NCBI RefSeq assembly: GCF_021018805.1
Contig: NC_086248.1
Location: 53,697,485 to 53,761,484, forward strand
Direction of reading: 5' to 3'
Length of the DNA stretch: 64,000 nucleotides
DNA from: Prinia subflava
Taxonomy: Eukaryota; Chordata; Aves; Passeriformes; Cisticolidae
Part shown: piece by piece, positions 13,689 through 26,418 of the stretch
How the letters are laid out: each line of letters starts with the position of its first letter
How positions within the stretch are numbered: the first letter of the stretch is position 1
Notes under the pieces: model-generated
Seen by the model: the letters and a program-made list of their open reading frames with translations, nothing else
The model's database searches: none
Told to the model about the DNA's origin: nothing
Made by a program: the position numbers and the translations under genes

Positions 13689-14089
13689 ATTGGCAAGTTC
13701 AGAAGGCTCCCCCATTTCCTTTTCCCATGAAAACCTCAGTAGAGGTATTCTGTCCTCTGGTAGTAGTAGCACAGGAGGAAATACTAGGGAAAATTTCCGT
13801 GGGCTGCTCCTGACCCTCTGAGGCAGACTGTCCTGTCTCACAAATACAGCATACTCATAAGGAGGTAATGATCGTCAGGGTAGTTGAAGAAAGTAGCATC
13901 ACAAAATACAGGTCTTGTGGAAGATGATACCAGTTAGTCACTGTTTTAAATAACTTCACTCATCATTTAATGTGGAAAGTAGAACTGTGAATAAACTTGT
14001 TAGTTTGGCATGTAGGGGTGGCCAAGAAACAGAACAAAAAGCTAATCCTGCAGCATGAAAAATAGATTAGGAACCAACTACTAGTATTT

Positions 14090-14140
14090 TTTACTTTATT
14101 GTTTTCTTTTTTGTTTTCTTTGTTTACTTTATTGTTTTCT
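14090..14140. repeat. 18-bp direct repeat pair in T-rich DNA
   Basis: TTTACTTTATTGTTTTCT is present at 14090-14107 and 14123-14140, separated by a T-rich spacer. This looks like local slippage or duplication. Confidence 0.85.
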
Positions 14141-15064
14141 CTTGTTAAGCATGTCCATATTTTTTCTTCTTTATCCAGGTTGTCATTCAGACAACTCTGA
14201 CAGGATCCTAAAAGGAGGTTTACCCTTTCAGAATCCATTCTTCTGTCTATAAAAATCTCCCTTCACCATGACTAGAAACATCTTCATCCCCTTTGGTCTT
14301 AACCTTGGATGAGAACACAGTTCAGCCAAATTGCTGTAATTCTGCTGGGACTACTCAAATGAATAACTACAGACATTTTTATTTTCAAGGCTAGGATGTA
14401 ATGATAATGACACCTGAATTTTTTAGAATTATCAGAGCCAATGCTAGAGAAATTTTGACAAATATTTCAAAATATTTCAAAAGCAGTTCAGGCACTTTGG
14501 GCTTTGGAGTCACTAAGGTTTTTTTTTTTTTTCATCTATCCTACAGCTTTCGTATTAAATTCTGTACTTTTTTTAACATGACAAAGACCACATCAAAGTT
14601 GCCCGCAGTGTGAAAAACAGGATCAGTTAGCAACAGCTGCATTATTCCATAACAAACAACACAAAAGAGATGTCATATCCCCGTAGTCTGTATCCCATGC
14701 TAACAGAGGCTTTGCAACGCCTTTTTTGCAATATTCTTCAGAAGGTTGTCAGGAACACCACCCACTCAAGCTAACTGTTCATAATTAAGAAACATGAAGT
14801 AAAATAGCTTGTGGAATATATCAGCTACCCTAGTTTCTCTAATATCAGCAAACATTCAAACCACACTCAAGCCTCACTGTTAGTAGCCTTAGAAGTAGCC
14901 CATGACAGCCAAATAAATTACTAAGAGGTGTATAAGTAGCATTCAAAATCCTGCTAAGGGCATTACAACTATTGACACAGTGAGAGGGATTTTGGGGATG
15001 GGTTTCTTCTTGATTTGGGTGAGGCATTTTTTGGTGGGTCTTTTTTGGGCATTCTCTATCTCGT

Positions 15065-15086
15065 AATATTATTATTATTATTATTA
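15065..15086 (+). repeat. (ATT)n microsatellite
   Basis: About seven ATT units. A similar (TTA)n tract occurs near 26399. Confidence 0.85.
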
Positions 15087-18019
15087 AAACAGAAACTATT
15101 TATGTATTCTGCTTTAATGTCTCCTCCAAAGGTTCAACAGAAAGGTGTTACATATTTTTGTATCTCTAAAAGTTTGACTGCTCACTCAGAGGGGGAGACA
15201 GAAGCATGGAATTACAGGGCAATCACCCTTAATAAAGTTGCAGATGGAAAGATAACAGAAGCGTTTTAGAAAATGAACAGTCACAGAAAGATTTGTATTT
15301 CAATTTGTTCAGGGATTTTAAGGGTTTGAAATAGCTGACAACCTGACGGGAGGATCTATCACTAGGATAAGATTTAAAAGTAAAAAATAATTCTTTAATT
15401 TTTACAAGGAGAAACTGAAGAGAGTGAAAGAAGCCCATACTCACAGTCCAACAAAATCCAGAGACTTAATAAGGATGGAAAACACATTATAATTTTGAAA
15501 GACCATTTGTTTCCAGGATCAGATTGCGTGTATTGCAAATCACACAACAGGATATAATTAAGCAATAACACATGCCAGGCATAAGCTTCTGAGCAGTCAG
15601 AAAACACTATAGATTTCAGAGAAAAAAAACCCAAAAGAACAACAAACCAAAGCAAAACCCCCCCACAGTTTACTTGTTACTTATCACAGTTTGTACAGCT
15701 TTCCTACTGCTGCTCTCGGCATGCACAATGTATATATTCACTCTGGTGTACAGGCGCGTGAAACTGTGTCCGATCATATCTCATAAATCCTTAATTGCTT
15801 CTTATTTATAAATCAAGGCCAATTCTGAACACAATACAAAAGGCAGAATCTTCTCTGTTGAGATCACTGTAATCATTTTATTAAGTGTTATGGGTGATAA
15901 AAGTTAACCTTAGCATGTACTGGCACATTTTTATGGTTGAAAAATCCTCTGTCCTAGCCTGTAATCATTTTGTGACTCTACTAACAGCAGATGGCCAGCT
16001 GACCATGCCACAGGGAAAAACACCAGTGTTTTCTCCATAGGTCTAACTTTAGGGATGAAAACAACAGTAAGACCTTTTCTTCTTAAAGTGTGCTCAGTGT
16101 TATGCCTTGAAGTTTCATTTCTTATAAGTAAGCAGCAGTTGTTCGGTATAACTCAACCAATTTATATTCAGCTGTGAAGTTATTACTCTGTGTGCTGCAA
16201 TTTAGATTTAAGCTTTCCTAGCACTGGCATCTTCCTTAAGAAAAGTAACGTCTAAGCAAACAGAGATCAAGCAGCAGCAACAGTGCAACAGTTGAAAATG
16301 TACTTGTGAGATCACACTACTCTCAGAATAAGGACCTCTGAATAAAACAAGAAAAGAAAATAGTTTTGCATACAGTTTCACTGAGCATTTTGGTAAATCA
16401 TTGCTCTTCAGGGATGTACTAACAGTTTATTGTTTAGTTCCACTCTGAAGTCTTCAGTCACTTGAAAAAGGCACCAGGAGAGATCTCCGTAGGTGACGGA
16501 ATCCTTCAAACATACCAGCCATCACAACAAGAACAAACCATAGGTGAAAAACGGATTCTTTATTTGCTCACGAGAACCATCTATCTGTTGACTTACAGCC
16601 CTCCACCTGACTTCTTCTTCCACAGCAGAAATACAGGACCAACACAAATCAGTTTCATAAAACTTCATCTGCTTTACAAGAAACCGACTGAACATGCAGG
16701 CCTCCTTCCCCCTCAGAGGAGGATTGAGCCCTGGAAAACCTCAAGCCAATTCCACTTGGACAAGAACACAAAGCCCTGAGCAACTGCCATGTGTTTGATC
16801 CTGGCTTATGCTCAGGTAAGTTGCCATCTTCCTGCTGTAAGTCAGGGATTTCAGGGGCACCTACCCATGGAGGGAACACCTATCAGACCATTCAAAGCAG
16901 GTAAGTTGAAAACTTCAGAATGATCAGTTAAGGGAACAGCATATGCCTTAATAGAAATTACAAAGCCACTTCAAAAAATTATGGATGGAAGCCTAAAACT
17001 CACCACAAGCTTTCTTTTGCTCAGCTCAAAATCAGCAGCCTTCCAAATATGATACATTCTCAGTATACTGTGCTATTTATTAATAAGCCTCTCAGTTCCA
17101 CAAGGGAACCTCAGAAACAAAACTGTTAAGCTACAGGAAAGACACAACCTTACCCTCCTCCCCAAATATATAGGTTACAGTAATTGTTCTTGTGCAAACA
17201 ATGTGGGGTGCCTGCTAGCTATAAAACAATTTTAATAGTGGCACTCTGGTCTTAACTGATGTGAAGAATGGCTGCTTGCTGCTGCTACATCAAATATGTT
17301 GTTCACATGTATATAAAATATACTGTGTGCCAAATGTTTGTGGCAGGACTAAGAAAAGAAAGTGTATTCTATGTTTGGCCAATACATGTCTTGAAGCAAG
17401 TGAATTTAATTTCCTTCCTTTGCTCCCTCCCACTCCTCCCCCCCACCCCATGCAACTAATCTAGTCCACAATCTTCAAGTGCCCTTTTTCCCCTCCAAAT
17501 GAGGAAAAGTTTTCATACACACATCCTTTGGTCAAAAGCAATCAAACCTATGAGGACTTTTTTTAGAAAGAGGAAACGCAAAGGACTCCGGATTCCCCTG
17601 TCCAGCCAGGCATGGCTGCAATCCCCAAAGTACCCATTGTAGATTGTGATCTATGGATGAAAGATAACATACACTTGCCAAGTTCTATTATAAGTCTGTG
17701 TTTTTATGTTAAAAACTTGCTCGAAGCTCAATTTCTGCTACATTTAGCCTTTATGTATCTTCACTGAATAAGGAAAGAGGCAGGAAATACATACTTGAGA
17801 TTTCTAAAATAAAGCAGCAGATTTCTACACTGTATCATCTCTGACCTTGCAAGTTTGATACATATATCTTATTCCTCAGGGCAGACATTTAGTGTAGAGC
17901 TCAGAAACCCACTACATTCAGTTTTGAAAAGAAGAAGAAACAGCACAGGCAAAAGAGCACTTTTTAAGACTTAGTAACAATAGTTTACAGAAGGGCTATG
18001 TTCCAGTCCCACTCACTTT

Positions 18020-18180
18020 TAGAAATGAACAATAAAGGAAAGAAAAATAATCAGAAAAGAAGAAAAAACAAACAAACAAAAATTCAGAAAAGAAAAGAAA
18101 AGAAGAAAAATAAACAAACAACCCCCCCCCCCATAGAAATAAAGGTGAAAAATAATTTTTAAAAAAATGAAAGGAGAAAA
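18020..18180. repeat. Purine-rich low-complexity tract with C11 run
   Basis: Plus-strand A/G/C-rich sequence with repeated AAACAAAC and AAAAGAAAAG words. It is interrupted by a C11 run at 18122-18132. The minus-strand open frame at 17996-18199 (Phe-rich) is a by-product. Confidence 0.8.
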
Positions 18181-18538
18181 AATAATCTGAGGGAACCATA
18201 CAGCATTCTGTACAGCAATCCTGCCTTCTTACTCAAGAAAAAGATAAGTCACTGTCACAAAATTCTCCTTCAAATACTGGTTGTGCCTCCACCCATGTGT
18301 CATTCAGATTAACTTTTCAGGACAGAAGGTAGTTTTCCATTATCTCTCTTTATTTACACAGAGCATCTCTTGTGGGCAGAGCAAATTAGATTCTCTTCTC
18401 TTATGACCTTTTATTCACAGCAATTCCCTGTCTGGATAGCAAGCAGGATACACAATGACAAAAAGAACAGGCAGGGAAAGAGACCTCACAAACAGCTCAA
18501 GACAGGCATTGGCTAGGAATGAAACTGCTTACTGAACA

Positions 18539-18877
18539 TGATGCCTTGAGAGGCCACCTAGAACAGAGGCTAGACAGCGTTAAAGGAATAAAGTAGATAT
18601 TTATTAAAAAGGCCTTAATAGGATACACCTTAGGCAGTACAAGAGCCTGGCCGAGGCTACACCCAGGACGCACAACAGATCACACGTTTTCACACTTTTA
18701 TGAGTTTTGGTCCATTTGCGTATCGGGGTTATTTGTCTAATTACAGCTTCAGGTTATGAAGTCCCATCCTCCCAGATTGTTCTCCTCAATTCGCTGTTGT
18801 TTGTACTTTTTGGGTCTGAAGCTGCAATGGTGTCCTTGGAAAAGCAGGCTGGAAAAAGCTTGTTTTGTCTAACCACA
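18539..18877 (-). mobile_element. Endogenous retrovirus LTR, minus orientation
   Basis: Read on the minus strand it begins TGTGGTTAGACAAAAC and ends CTCAAGGCATCA, giving TG...CA ends. A TATA-like CATAAAAG lies at 18702-18695. An AATAAA poly(A) signal lies at 18605-18600, about 60 bases before the 3' end, as expected for the R/U5 region. Composition and length (339) fit an ERVL-like avian LTR. No clean target duplication is visible at these ends, so the exact boundaries or family may be off. No internal proviral coding sequence is present. It lies in the same sense as PTPRT, so its poly(A) signal faces the host transcript. Confidence 0.75.
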
Positions 18878-19475
18878 CTGTGAAGAGAATTTGCTAACAC
18901 TTTATATGAAGTTCAGAGTTATATACCAATGCAGTACAGAATCTGAAAAATATGAAAGCTAAAACTACAGGCATCAAATGAAGTCAGCTTGGGAGCAGGT
19001 GCTGGCTCAGGATTATGAGCCTCAAAAAAATGACCACCCAGATGTCTCCTACACAATACTAATACCCCAGTGAAGGTAGCTGCTAAGGATTTATTTATCT
19101 GTTTAGAAGTTAGTTTCAACATACATCTCATAAAGCTATCACCCCCAAGAGCTGCTTCCCACAATATACAGGATTATTCCAGAAATTTCTGACTGTGGAC
19201 ATGGGCAAAAGAAGTGATCAGCAACTATTTGAGAGCCTGCCTGTCTGTATTTCTCTGGAGTTTAACTACTTTGGTTTTTTTCTAGCACTCACCATCAGAG
19301 CTTTATTCTCCGCAAGTTTTGGTCCACCCACGGTATCCTATTTTATTTGACACCTTTGCTGTTTTATCTGGAGTTAATTGCAAGTCTTGTAATAGTTTAC
19401 CTGTGTAAATGGTCCATGGTCTGTGGTTTCTATTCAAAGCCCTTTTTCCTCCTGTGACATTCCTTTCCATCAGGG

Positions 19476-19505
<30 letters not shown>
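19476..19505 (+). repeat. A30 homopolymer
   Basis: Thirty consecutive A residues. The sequence upstream does not read as a processed transcript and has no AATAAA close by, so a retrocopy is not supported. Confidence 0.9.
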
Positions 19506-19508
<3 letters not shown>

Positions 19509-21051
19509 GACAGCCTAGTACAGCCAAATTTACCTTGTTTTTACCTTTCTCCTGAGCTTTCTTTTGGAAATGTAACACTTTTGATGTGAGTGCTGTGTAC
19601 TTTATAATTCTGAAACACATATTTCCTCCATAATTCTCTGGCTTTTTTACAACTATTTTCTCCTGCAATTCTTTACTGCCGTTAAAGTGCTGGAAATGTC
19701 TCCATTTCCATTAACTTTCAGCTGGGTTGGACTTCTTAACGTTTGAATTCTTCTACTCCTAACAGTGAATTAGTTCATTCATATTTCCCATTCTATTCAA
19801 ACAATGGGGGAGAAATAGGCATTATTTAATGCTGAAGCTTAACTCAAGCCCTGTCTAACACATGACATTTTATGACGTGACTAGTTCTAGTAGTTATCTT
19901 AAAAGCCAAACATCATTACAAGCCATTAATGTTTCTGCTGACTCAAATGCTGAATAGCAGTCAAATGCAACTGCAAAGTAGTTAATCTTGTATTAAAAGT
20001 CACAAAGGGATCCAGAATTAATGCTGAAATTCAGCGATCAGCTCATGTTAAGAATAAAATTAAAAACAGTTAGAACTGGTATTATACAGAGCACTAAAAA
20101 TCACATGTAGAATCTAAATGCAATGAACTTCTTAAGAATTAAAAATAGTCATCCTAAACCCAAACTTTCGACAATGTCTTTTTCCCCGCCTTCTTCAGCA
20201 AGAATGTTTGGGCTTTTTTTTCACTATTTCTTCCTTCTGAATCAGTCAACTAATGCATAAAGCAAGAATTTCTGGAATAACCTTCATTTCCATATCAATA
20301 GATTGAGAGATCAAACACAAGATTTTCAATTATCAACTAAATTTATACAGTTGAAGAGACCATAGTACTGAAAAAATCCCAAAACAAAAAACACACAAAA
20401 ATAATGTAAAAATAATCCACAAGCCCCCTTACTCAGATTCTGCATTGTGAAAAAACTGAATAAAACCACAAAAACTATGATACTCTAATCAACTTCTGAT
20501 TTTCCTTTTCTGTGTGCATAAGCATTAGGATTTATGATAAAAGCTTTCTTTTGAAGGTTGACAATTGGTGTGATATATTTTAGAGAGTCCTAGTTTGTAA
20601 AGGAATGCAAGCAAAAAATCTTTTTTACCATTTTCACTCACCCTACTTCTCCACGTATGTCTACTAGATAATTATGTGTTTTATGATTATAGCAGGAAGC
20701 AATTTGAAACACTACTATACTTGAATTTTTAATTAAAATTATATAGTGTCCTCATTGCTTACTGGGGTGTGTTATAATTATTTAGCTTAGCAGCAACCAT
20801 TAAAAAAGTAGATCTATTACTTACTGAATGACATGAGACAGATGGTTTGTTTGTTAAATATTGTTTCTAACTTCTTTTTTTGTGTGTTCTTGTGCTCACT
20901 GTCGCATTGTTCTTAAACACCAGAGTATTTCTCTAAGCACCAAACAATACAGACTGATGAGCCCGGCATTTTAATTCTCATTAATATATGTCCTCATAGA
21001 TAATAAGCAGATTTCCCCAAAGTTTGGTCATTTCACATAAAGAAAAGCTTT

Positions 21052-21115
21052 AAAAGTAGCATACTAGAAAAAAAGTATGTAGCATACTATAAAAAGTAGC
21101 ATACTAGCATAATAG
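21052..21115. repeat. Degenerate tandem repeat around TAGCATACTA
   Basis: GTAGCATACTA occurs three times within about 60 bases, with A-rich spacers of unequal length. It is a small local duplication cluster. Confidence 0.75.
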
Positions 21116-24100
21116 AAAGAACTTTTTAAACAGGCCTTTAGAACACATCAAGAAGTAGTCAATAAGGAGATAAGTACTTCTTAAAAGTCTTTTGGTCTTT
21201 TTGGTTTTTTTTCAATTTCATGCAGTGGCAATTTCTGAAGGAACCAATGACTAGGCAAAAGCAGATTTGAGATTTATGATCTCAAATTTCCTTTCTGATG
21301 ACTACATCTCTGAAAATGGGCTTTGACTGTTCTTGGCTCACATGACTTTTTACAGCATCTGTTAAAATAATAGCACTTAAAAATATGGCTTCTTTCTAAC
21401 AGGCGACAGTCCTTCACAACAATTTAAAGCTGTAAAACTTCAGATAAAATACTTCATCCTCAGAGGGTGTCAGATCAAGCTATCAACTAGATATCATGGA
21501 GAAAATGGTACTAGATCTACATGGAAGCACCATCTTTATACCAGTTAAAGAGTGCTTTGGTGGTCAGAAGCCAGTGATGGAGCACCTCTCGAGCTGGCCT
21601 GAATACAATGTCTGGGACTGCAACATGGTTTACAAACATAGAACTATGAGGAAAACAAGCTGGTTGAGTAACATTTTAAGTGCATAATGCCTCAGTCTGT
21701 ATGCATCTTTCCTCTGGGTACAGGGCCTCTGGAAAATCTTTTAAGCTACAGAATCCCCCAAGATTTCCCCTCCCGCTGCCCCAGGGCCTTTTTTTTCCCA
21801 CCAGAAGCCTCAAAATTCAGTATCATATAGGTACAACCCTGGACCACACGGCAACAGCAGAAGCAAACATTGTGTGACTCTGCAGGCAAGCTCAAGAGTT
21901 CAAGGCCAAATCCCAACTTCCCTGCCACAAAATAGAGGTGTTAAAGAGGGACCCAATAACTGGAAGAGCTGTTCTGCACTGGCAAGGTTTTCTGGGAACA
22001 ATAAACCTCACAGAGCCCATGGCAAAATTATCCAGGCACAAGAAAATGTTAAATCTGAGGTGGAAGCCAACAGACTTGCATACCATTAGATCTTTTTCTG
22101 CAACACAATAGGTGATTTCTCCATTTTCTTTCAAAAAACCCCAAAAGGCCCTGCTTCATACAAATATCTGCATTTGATCTATGAAGGGATTTTTATAGCA
22201 AGTGTCAGGTGACATATTCAATCAGAAACATAGAGGACTGGGTCCTGAATGACAGGGGAATGCTTTCCCCAGAGAAAAGCGCACATTCTCGTCCTCTGTA
22301 TTTTCAGGTCCCCTGAAAATTATCAGTGGCAGTAAAGTGTTCCCTGGCTGTGAAACACAAGGGCAGAAAACAAGGTACTGAGATTTAAAATGAAACAATT
22401 CTTTGTATGATCCCAAGGAATGCTTATATACAGAGCTGTAAGGTATTTTCAGTTCAAAATAAGAATGATAAGAAAAAAATATAAAAGATGGGACAGAAAA
22501 ATAGAAAAAGGAAAAATTAGTTTAGTAAAACTGAAGTAAAACTTTTTCTCTGGATATCTTAATATAATTGTTGCCAGGTAGTTTTTTATCGTTTTTACAA
22601 GCCCGCTTAGTTCAATTTGAAAACAAAACATTGTGTCAAAAATCAAAGAGAAGCCATTTCATTTTGAAACCACTGAAATGAAATATTTAAGCTTCCAATA
22701 TTTCTCCTCAGCACAAAGTACTGGATGAATTGCATCAAAACAACCAAATAGCTTTGATCAATACCACATAGTGTCTTCCAGTTAATACACTATTTGCATA
22801 AACAATTTCATCAGGCATTACCACGAGTGCAATTGAGACCATGGAAATAAGTCAATCTGCCTACTGGGTAATTTGCTGTGGGATGCAAACTACACCATTG
22901 CTTACAGTCAAGGACAAGAGATGGAGTAGCCAAAGAGAAAATTACATTCCCACAGGTCCCCTCACACCTTCCCCCAAGCAGTGATGCGGCACTGCCACAC
23001 ATGTCTGCTGAAACAACAGGATGGAGAGCTTTTATGATAAAATATTTGGGATGTGTCTACTTTTCCTTCCAGAGAAGGATAGAGCTAGAGCCATCACATA
23101 TGGGCAGGTGGTAGAAGACTGCCCAGACTAGACATGAGGATCAAGGGTAGGAGCAGACTGTCAGCTAGGAAGGGTTGAAAAGGTGCAAAGCCCCAATGTG
23201 TGCATATCCCCAGAGGCATAACCCAGTCTAAAACTGCATCACTGCTTTCCTTTCCCATGGTCAGTTTTCCTTCCTTGGTACACACATTAACCCCAAGAAA
23301 CCAGGTGAAGCCCAGTGAGGCAGTAGGGCTGCTCTTCACCTGCACCACACGGGAGGAGTTTCTGCAGTCAGCCCCACCTTAATGGAAACAAATGCTGTGA
23401 TGCAACTATGTGACCACTTGCCATGAGGAACAGCTCCATTTCAGATGGAGGGCAACTACGTTGGAAAGCAACAAAATGAGCTCTCCTTTCCCAGGGACAC
23501 ACGACAGGAGCCTGTGCACACACCCCAGCATGGCAAGCAAGTGGAATGATGCTCGGATGCCCAAGTCCTGGAAAAAAGTGAAATTGTTTTGAAGCAATTA
23601 GTTTCTGGCATAAAATTTCTGCAGAATAACAAATGGAGGTTGGCCTTATAATTAACAATTTCAGGGGCCTTCTAGAATATGAATCAGAAGGAAGCAAAAT
23701 TTGAATATTGCATTAGGGAGAGTTCACGTTCTAGTAGCCCTATGTGGACTGTCAGTGTGCATTCTAGTAGCTCGTTTTGATTTATCTTCATCAGCCATGG
23801 GCTGAAATTACCAGACTCCAATTACTTTGCTTCCTATGTTCAAAAGAAAAAAAAAAATTATGTCAGGCCTACCACAGGAGATGGCTTAAAATGCCCGAGG
23901 TAGAAAAAGTAATCTACTGTTCTCTGACATTTGCTGCCTGAAAGTCATTCACATTAACAACCATTCAAACTTGTTTAGTGCAAAGCAATTGCTTCTATTT
24001 TCCTCTTGTCAGTAACATTAGCTTCAATTCAAATTTAACTCTTCAAAAATTTCAAAATGTAAAATGAAATTCAGGGAGGCTTGTCAGGGACATGTAAGGG

Positions 24101-26398
24101 TCTTGACAGAACACACTGTCACTGAATTTGTCTTCCTTAATCTGGTAATTTTGAAATGTCTATTTCTGAGGGAAAAAAACCCTGATGATCTACACTTCTT
24201 TTACTGTCACAGGGTAGGCAAGAGATTTATGATGATGTTTAGCAGACTCACATTTTAATACCACTCCTAACATAACATGGACTACAGAGGCAGAAAAATA
24301 GATGCGCTCAATTTAAGCTAACAAATTAAGTGATTATTTATGAGAACAACTCAAGGTTTAGTTGCATAGCAAAATACATTTAATAATTTAATATCCCATC
24401 ACCATGAGTACACTTGTATAACAGGCCATTAACTTCTAAAGACTTTGGGCTTATAAGGTTAATATCTTCAGTGAGAAGGGGAAGTAGGTTAGATGGTTAA
24501 ACAACAGTAGCTGTCACAGACAGCTCAGATGGACACTGAGGACTCTGGCTTTCATCAACATTCCTTCTTCATGTGACTCAAGCAATGCTTTTTTAGTTTC
24601 TCTTACAGTTAAATAAAACAAATGAAAAACCCCACAAGACATACACACAGCTTCACATTTTTGGTATAGTGCTCTAAAGAAAAAAATACTTCAGAGCTGT
24701 ATTCCTGATGTGTCTTCTGAACATACTCATATTGGTTGGGGAGGTAGGGACTGCAAGATCAGAGCGGAAAATTAATTTTTATTTTCTTTTCTATTTGTGA
24801 AATCAGGAATAAAAACCTGCACACGAGCTCATGCTGGCTGTGATAGATTCAAACACATTTCAGGCAAATTAATACTGTTAGAGGTCTTTATGGTACAGCA
24901 TAATTCAACCTAAGAAAAAGCCAAATAATTTCTTATATGCTAGAAAATGAAAGTAATAAAGCTCAGTATTACATAGTTGATTGTTTCTAAGCATTATACC
25001 TTCACTGTTTTTAAACTAGCAGTAAAATAATTACCAACAATAATTAACTTTGAACAGTTTGGGGACAGTAGTGGTTTACAGACTAAATCAGGTGGGTTGA
25101 TTTGAGCCTGTTATCTACAACTGACACATCAGATTAGATATTACACAAACATGGCAGATCTTTACTCAGTCAACTAATTTTCTGGGGTTTGCAGTGCATG
25201 TCAAGATGCCAGCTCCCTTGGGAAGACTGAGCAGTTACTTGAAGGGAAGAGGCTTGGCATCACTCTAACACATCAAGACCCAAACACAGCAGTTAATTGG
25301 TCTGAAAGAGTTTGACCTATTACCCTATATTAACAGTAATATCACTATCTTTACTGAGGAATTCAGCACGAAAGTGGAAAGGTTCCAGTTTTAGTGTTTG
25401 TGCCACCTGGCCTATGTCACTCTCTCTAGACAGTTTCATCAGAGGTATCTTAAAATGTTCACACTTCATGATTTAGGCAGAATATACTTTTGCAGATATA
25501 TGCCCAAGGAAAGGACAGAGAGATAATCAAAATCCTGGTCCTACCTTGAAACCATCAGCAGTGCAGCAGTTAGTTAATTAATGCCTGTCTGCTGGCAATA
25601 CTCTCCCCCAAAATCTGCACCAGTACAATGAGCAGATCTCATTTTCTAGTGAAAAAGTCAAGCAGTTCCAATTAAATTGGCTACAAGGGGGACTCACAGC
25701 AATATGCATGGCTGGCTTTGTCTGGCAGTAGGCAAAAGAGCCTTGTGTCATCTTTTCTGCTCTCCCTGGCAGAGGGAAGGCAAGATGGTAACATCCAGGA
25801 GATACACAATGATAAGAAGACAAAGGACAATAATGCCTCAAGCCATCTATAAGTAAAGCAAAGTTTGCAGTCAGCACATACCAACAAAATTGTGTAGAAT
25901 TATTGGAAGGAAGCTAAGCAATGCAAAATCTGGCTTGGTTTTAAGGAAGGAATTCGCCAGTACTTGGAACAATATTCTGCTATAAAAACGTGTACACTCA
26001 TGCAACAGTATTTTCTGAAGTCTTGAGACAGATAATTCTAATTATGTCCATACAATTGATATACCTTCAGATTTCTGGAAAAAAAATCATCACACTGAAT
26101 GATTTTATTTTCTTGTTTTCTGAGTTAGTCTTTCTTGAGCACTCATGTGACAAATCCCACATTACTTCGTGCATTACAAAACTCAGTGACCATTTTGTGT
26201 GATGCAGATCACTCTACTGTCATAAAGCTTTGCAAGCACTCTAGCTCTTTGAGACTGGAAATGGAGAAAATGAAAAGAAAATATTGTTGATTAAAAAGCT
26301 CAGAATATTAGAGTATTTAAACAGACATCAGATATATTGGTACAATAATATCATGCAGTATTTTATTGCTGATTTTCCACTCATTCTAGGGCATCAAA

Positions 26399-26418
26399 TA
26401 TTATTATTATTATTATTA
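26399..26418 (+). repeat. (TTA)n microsatellite
   Basis: About six TTA units, ending in TTACTTCTTATT. Confidence 0.85.

Larger units (their letters stand above)
8613..18538. other. Intronic DNA, no gene seen
   Basis: About 10 kb of non-coding sequence. Small features inside it are an A/C-rich stretch at about 9816-9870, (TTG)n at about 11685-11700, a 13-bp direct repeat at 13651/13676, an 18-bp direct repeat at 14090/14123, a T14 run at 14519-14532, (ATT)n at about 15065-15086, and a purine-rich tract with C11 at about 18020-18180. None of the open frames (for example 12422-12700 or 16462-16779) shows a domain or splice context I can support. Confidence 0.55.

Noticed and set aside
19303..19668. 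121-codon minus-strand open frame and possible retrocopy next to the A30 run
   Set aside because: The frame runs through the homopolymer as poly-Phe, and the sequence upstream of the A-run is not like any transcript end that I recognise.
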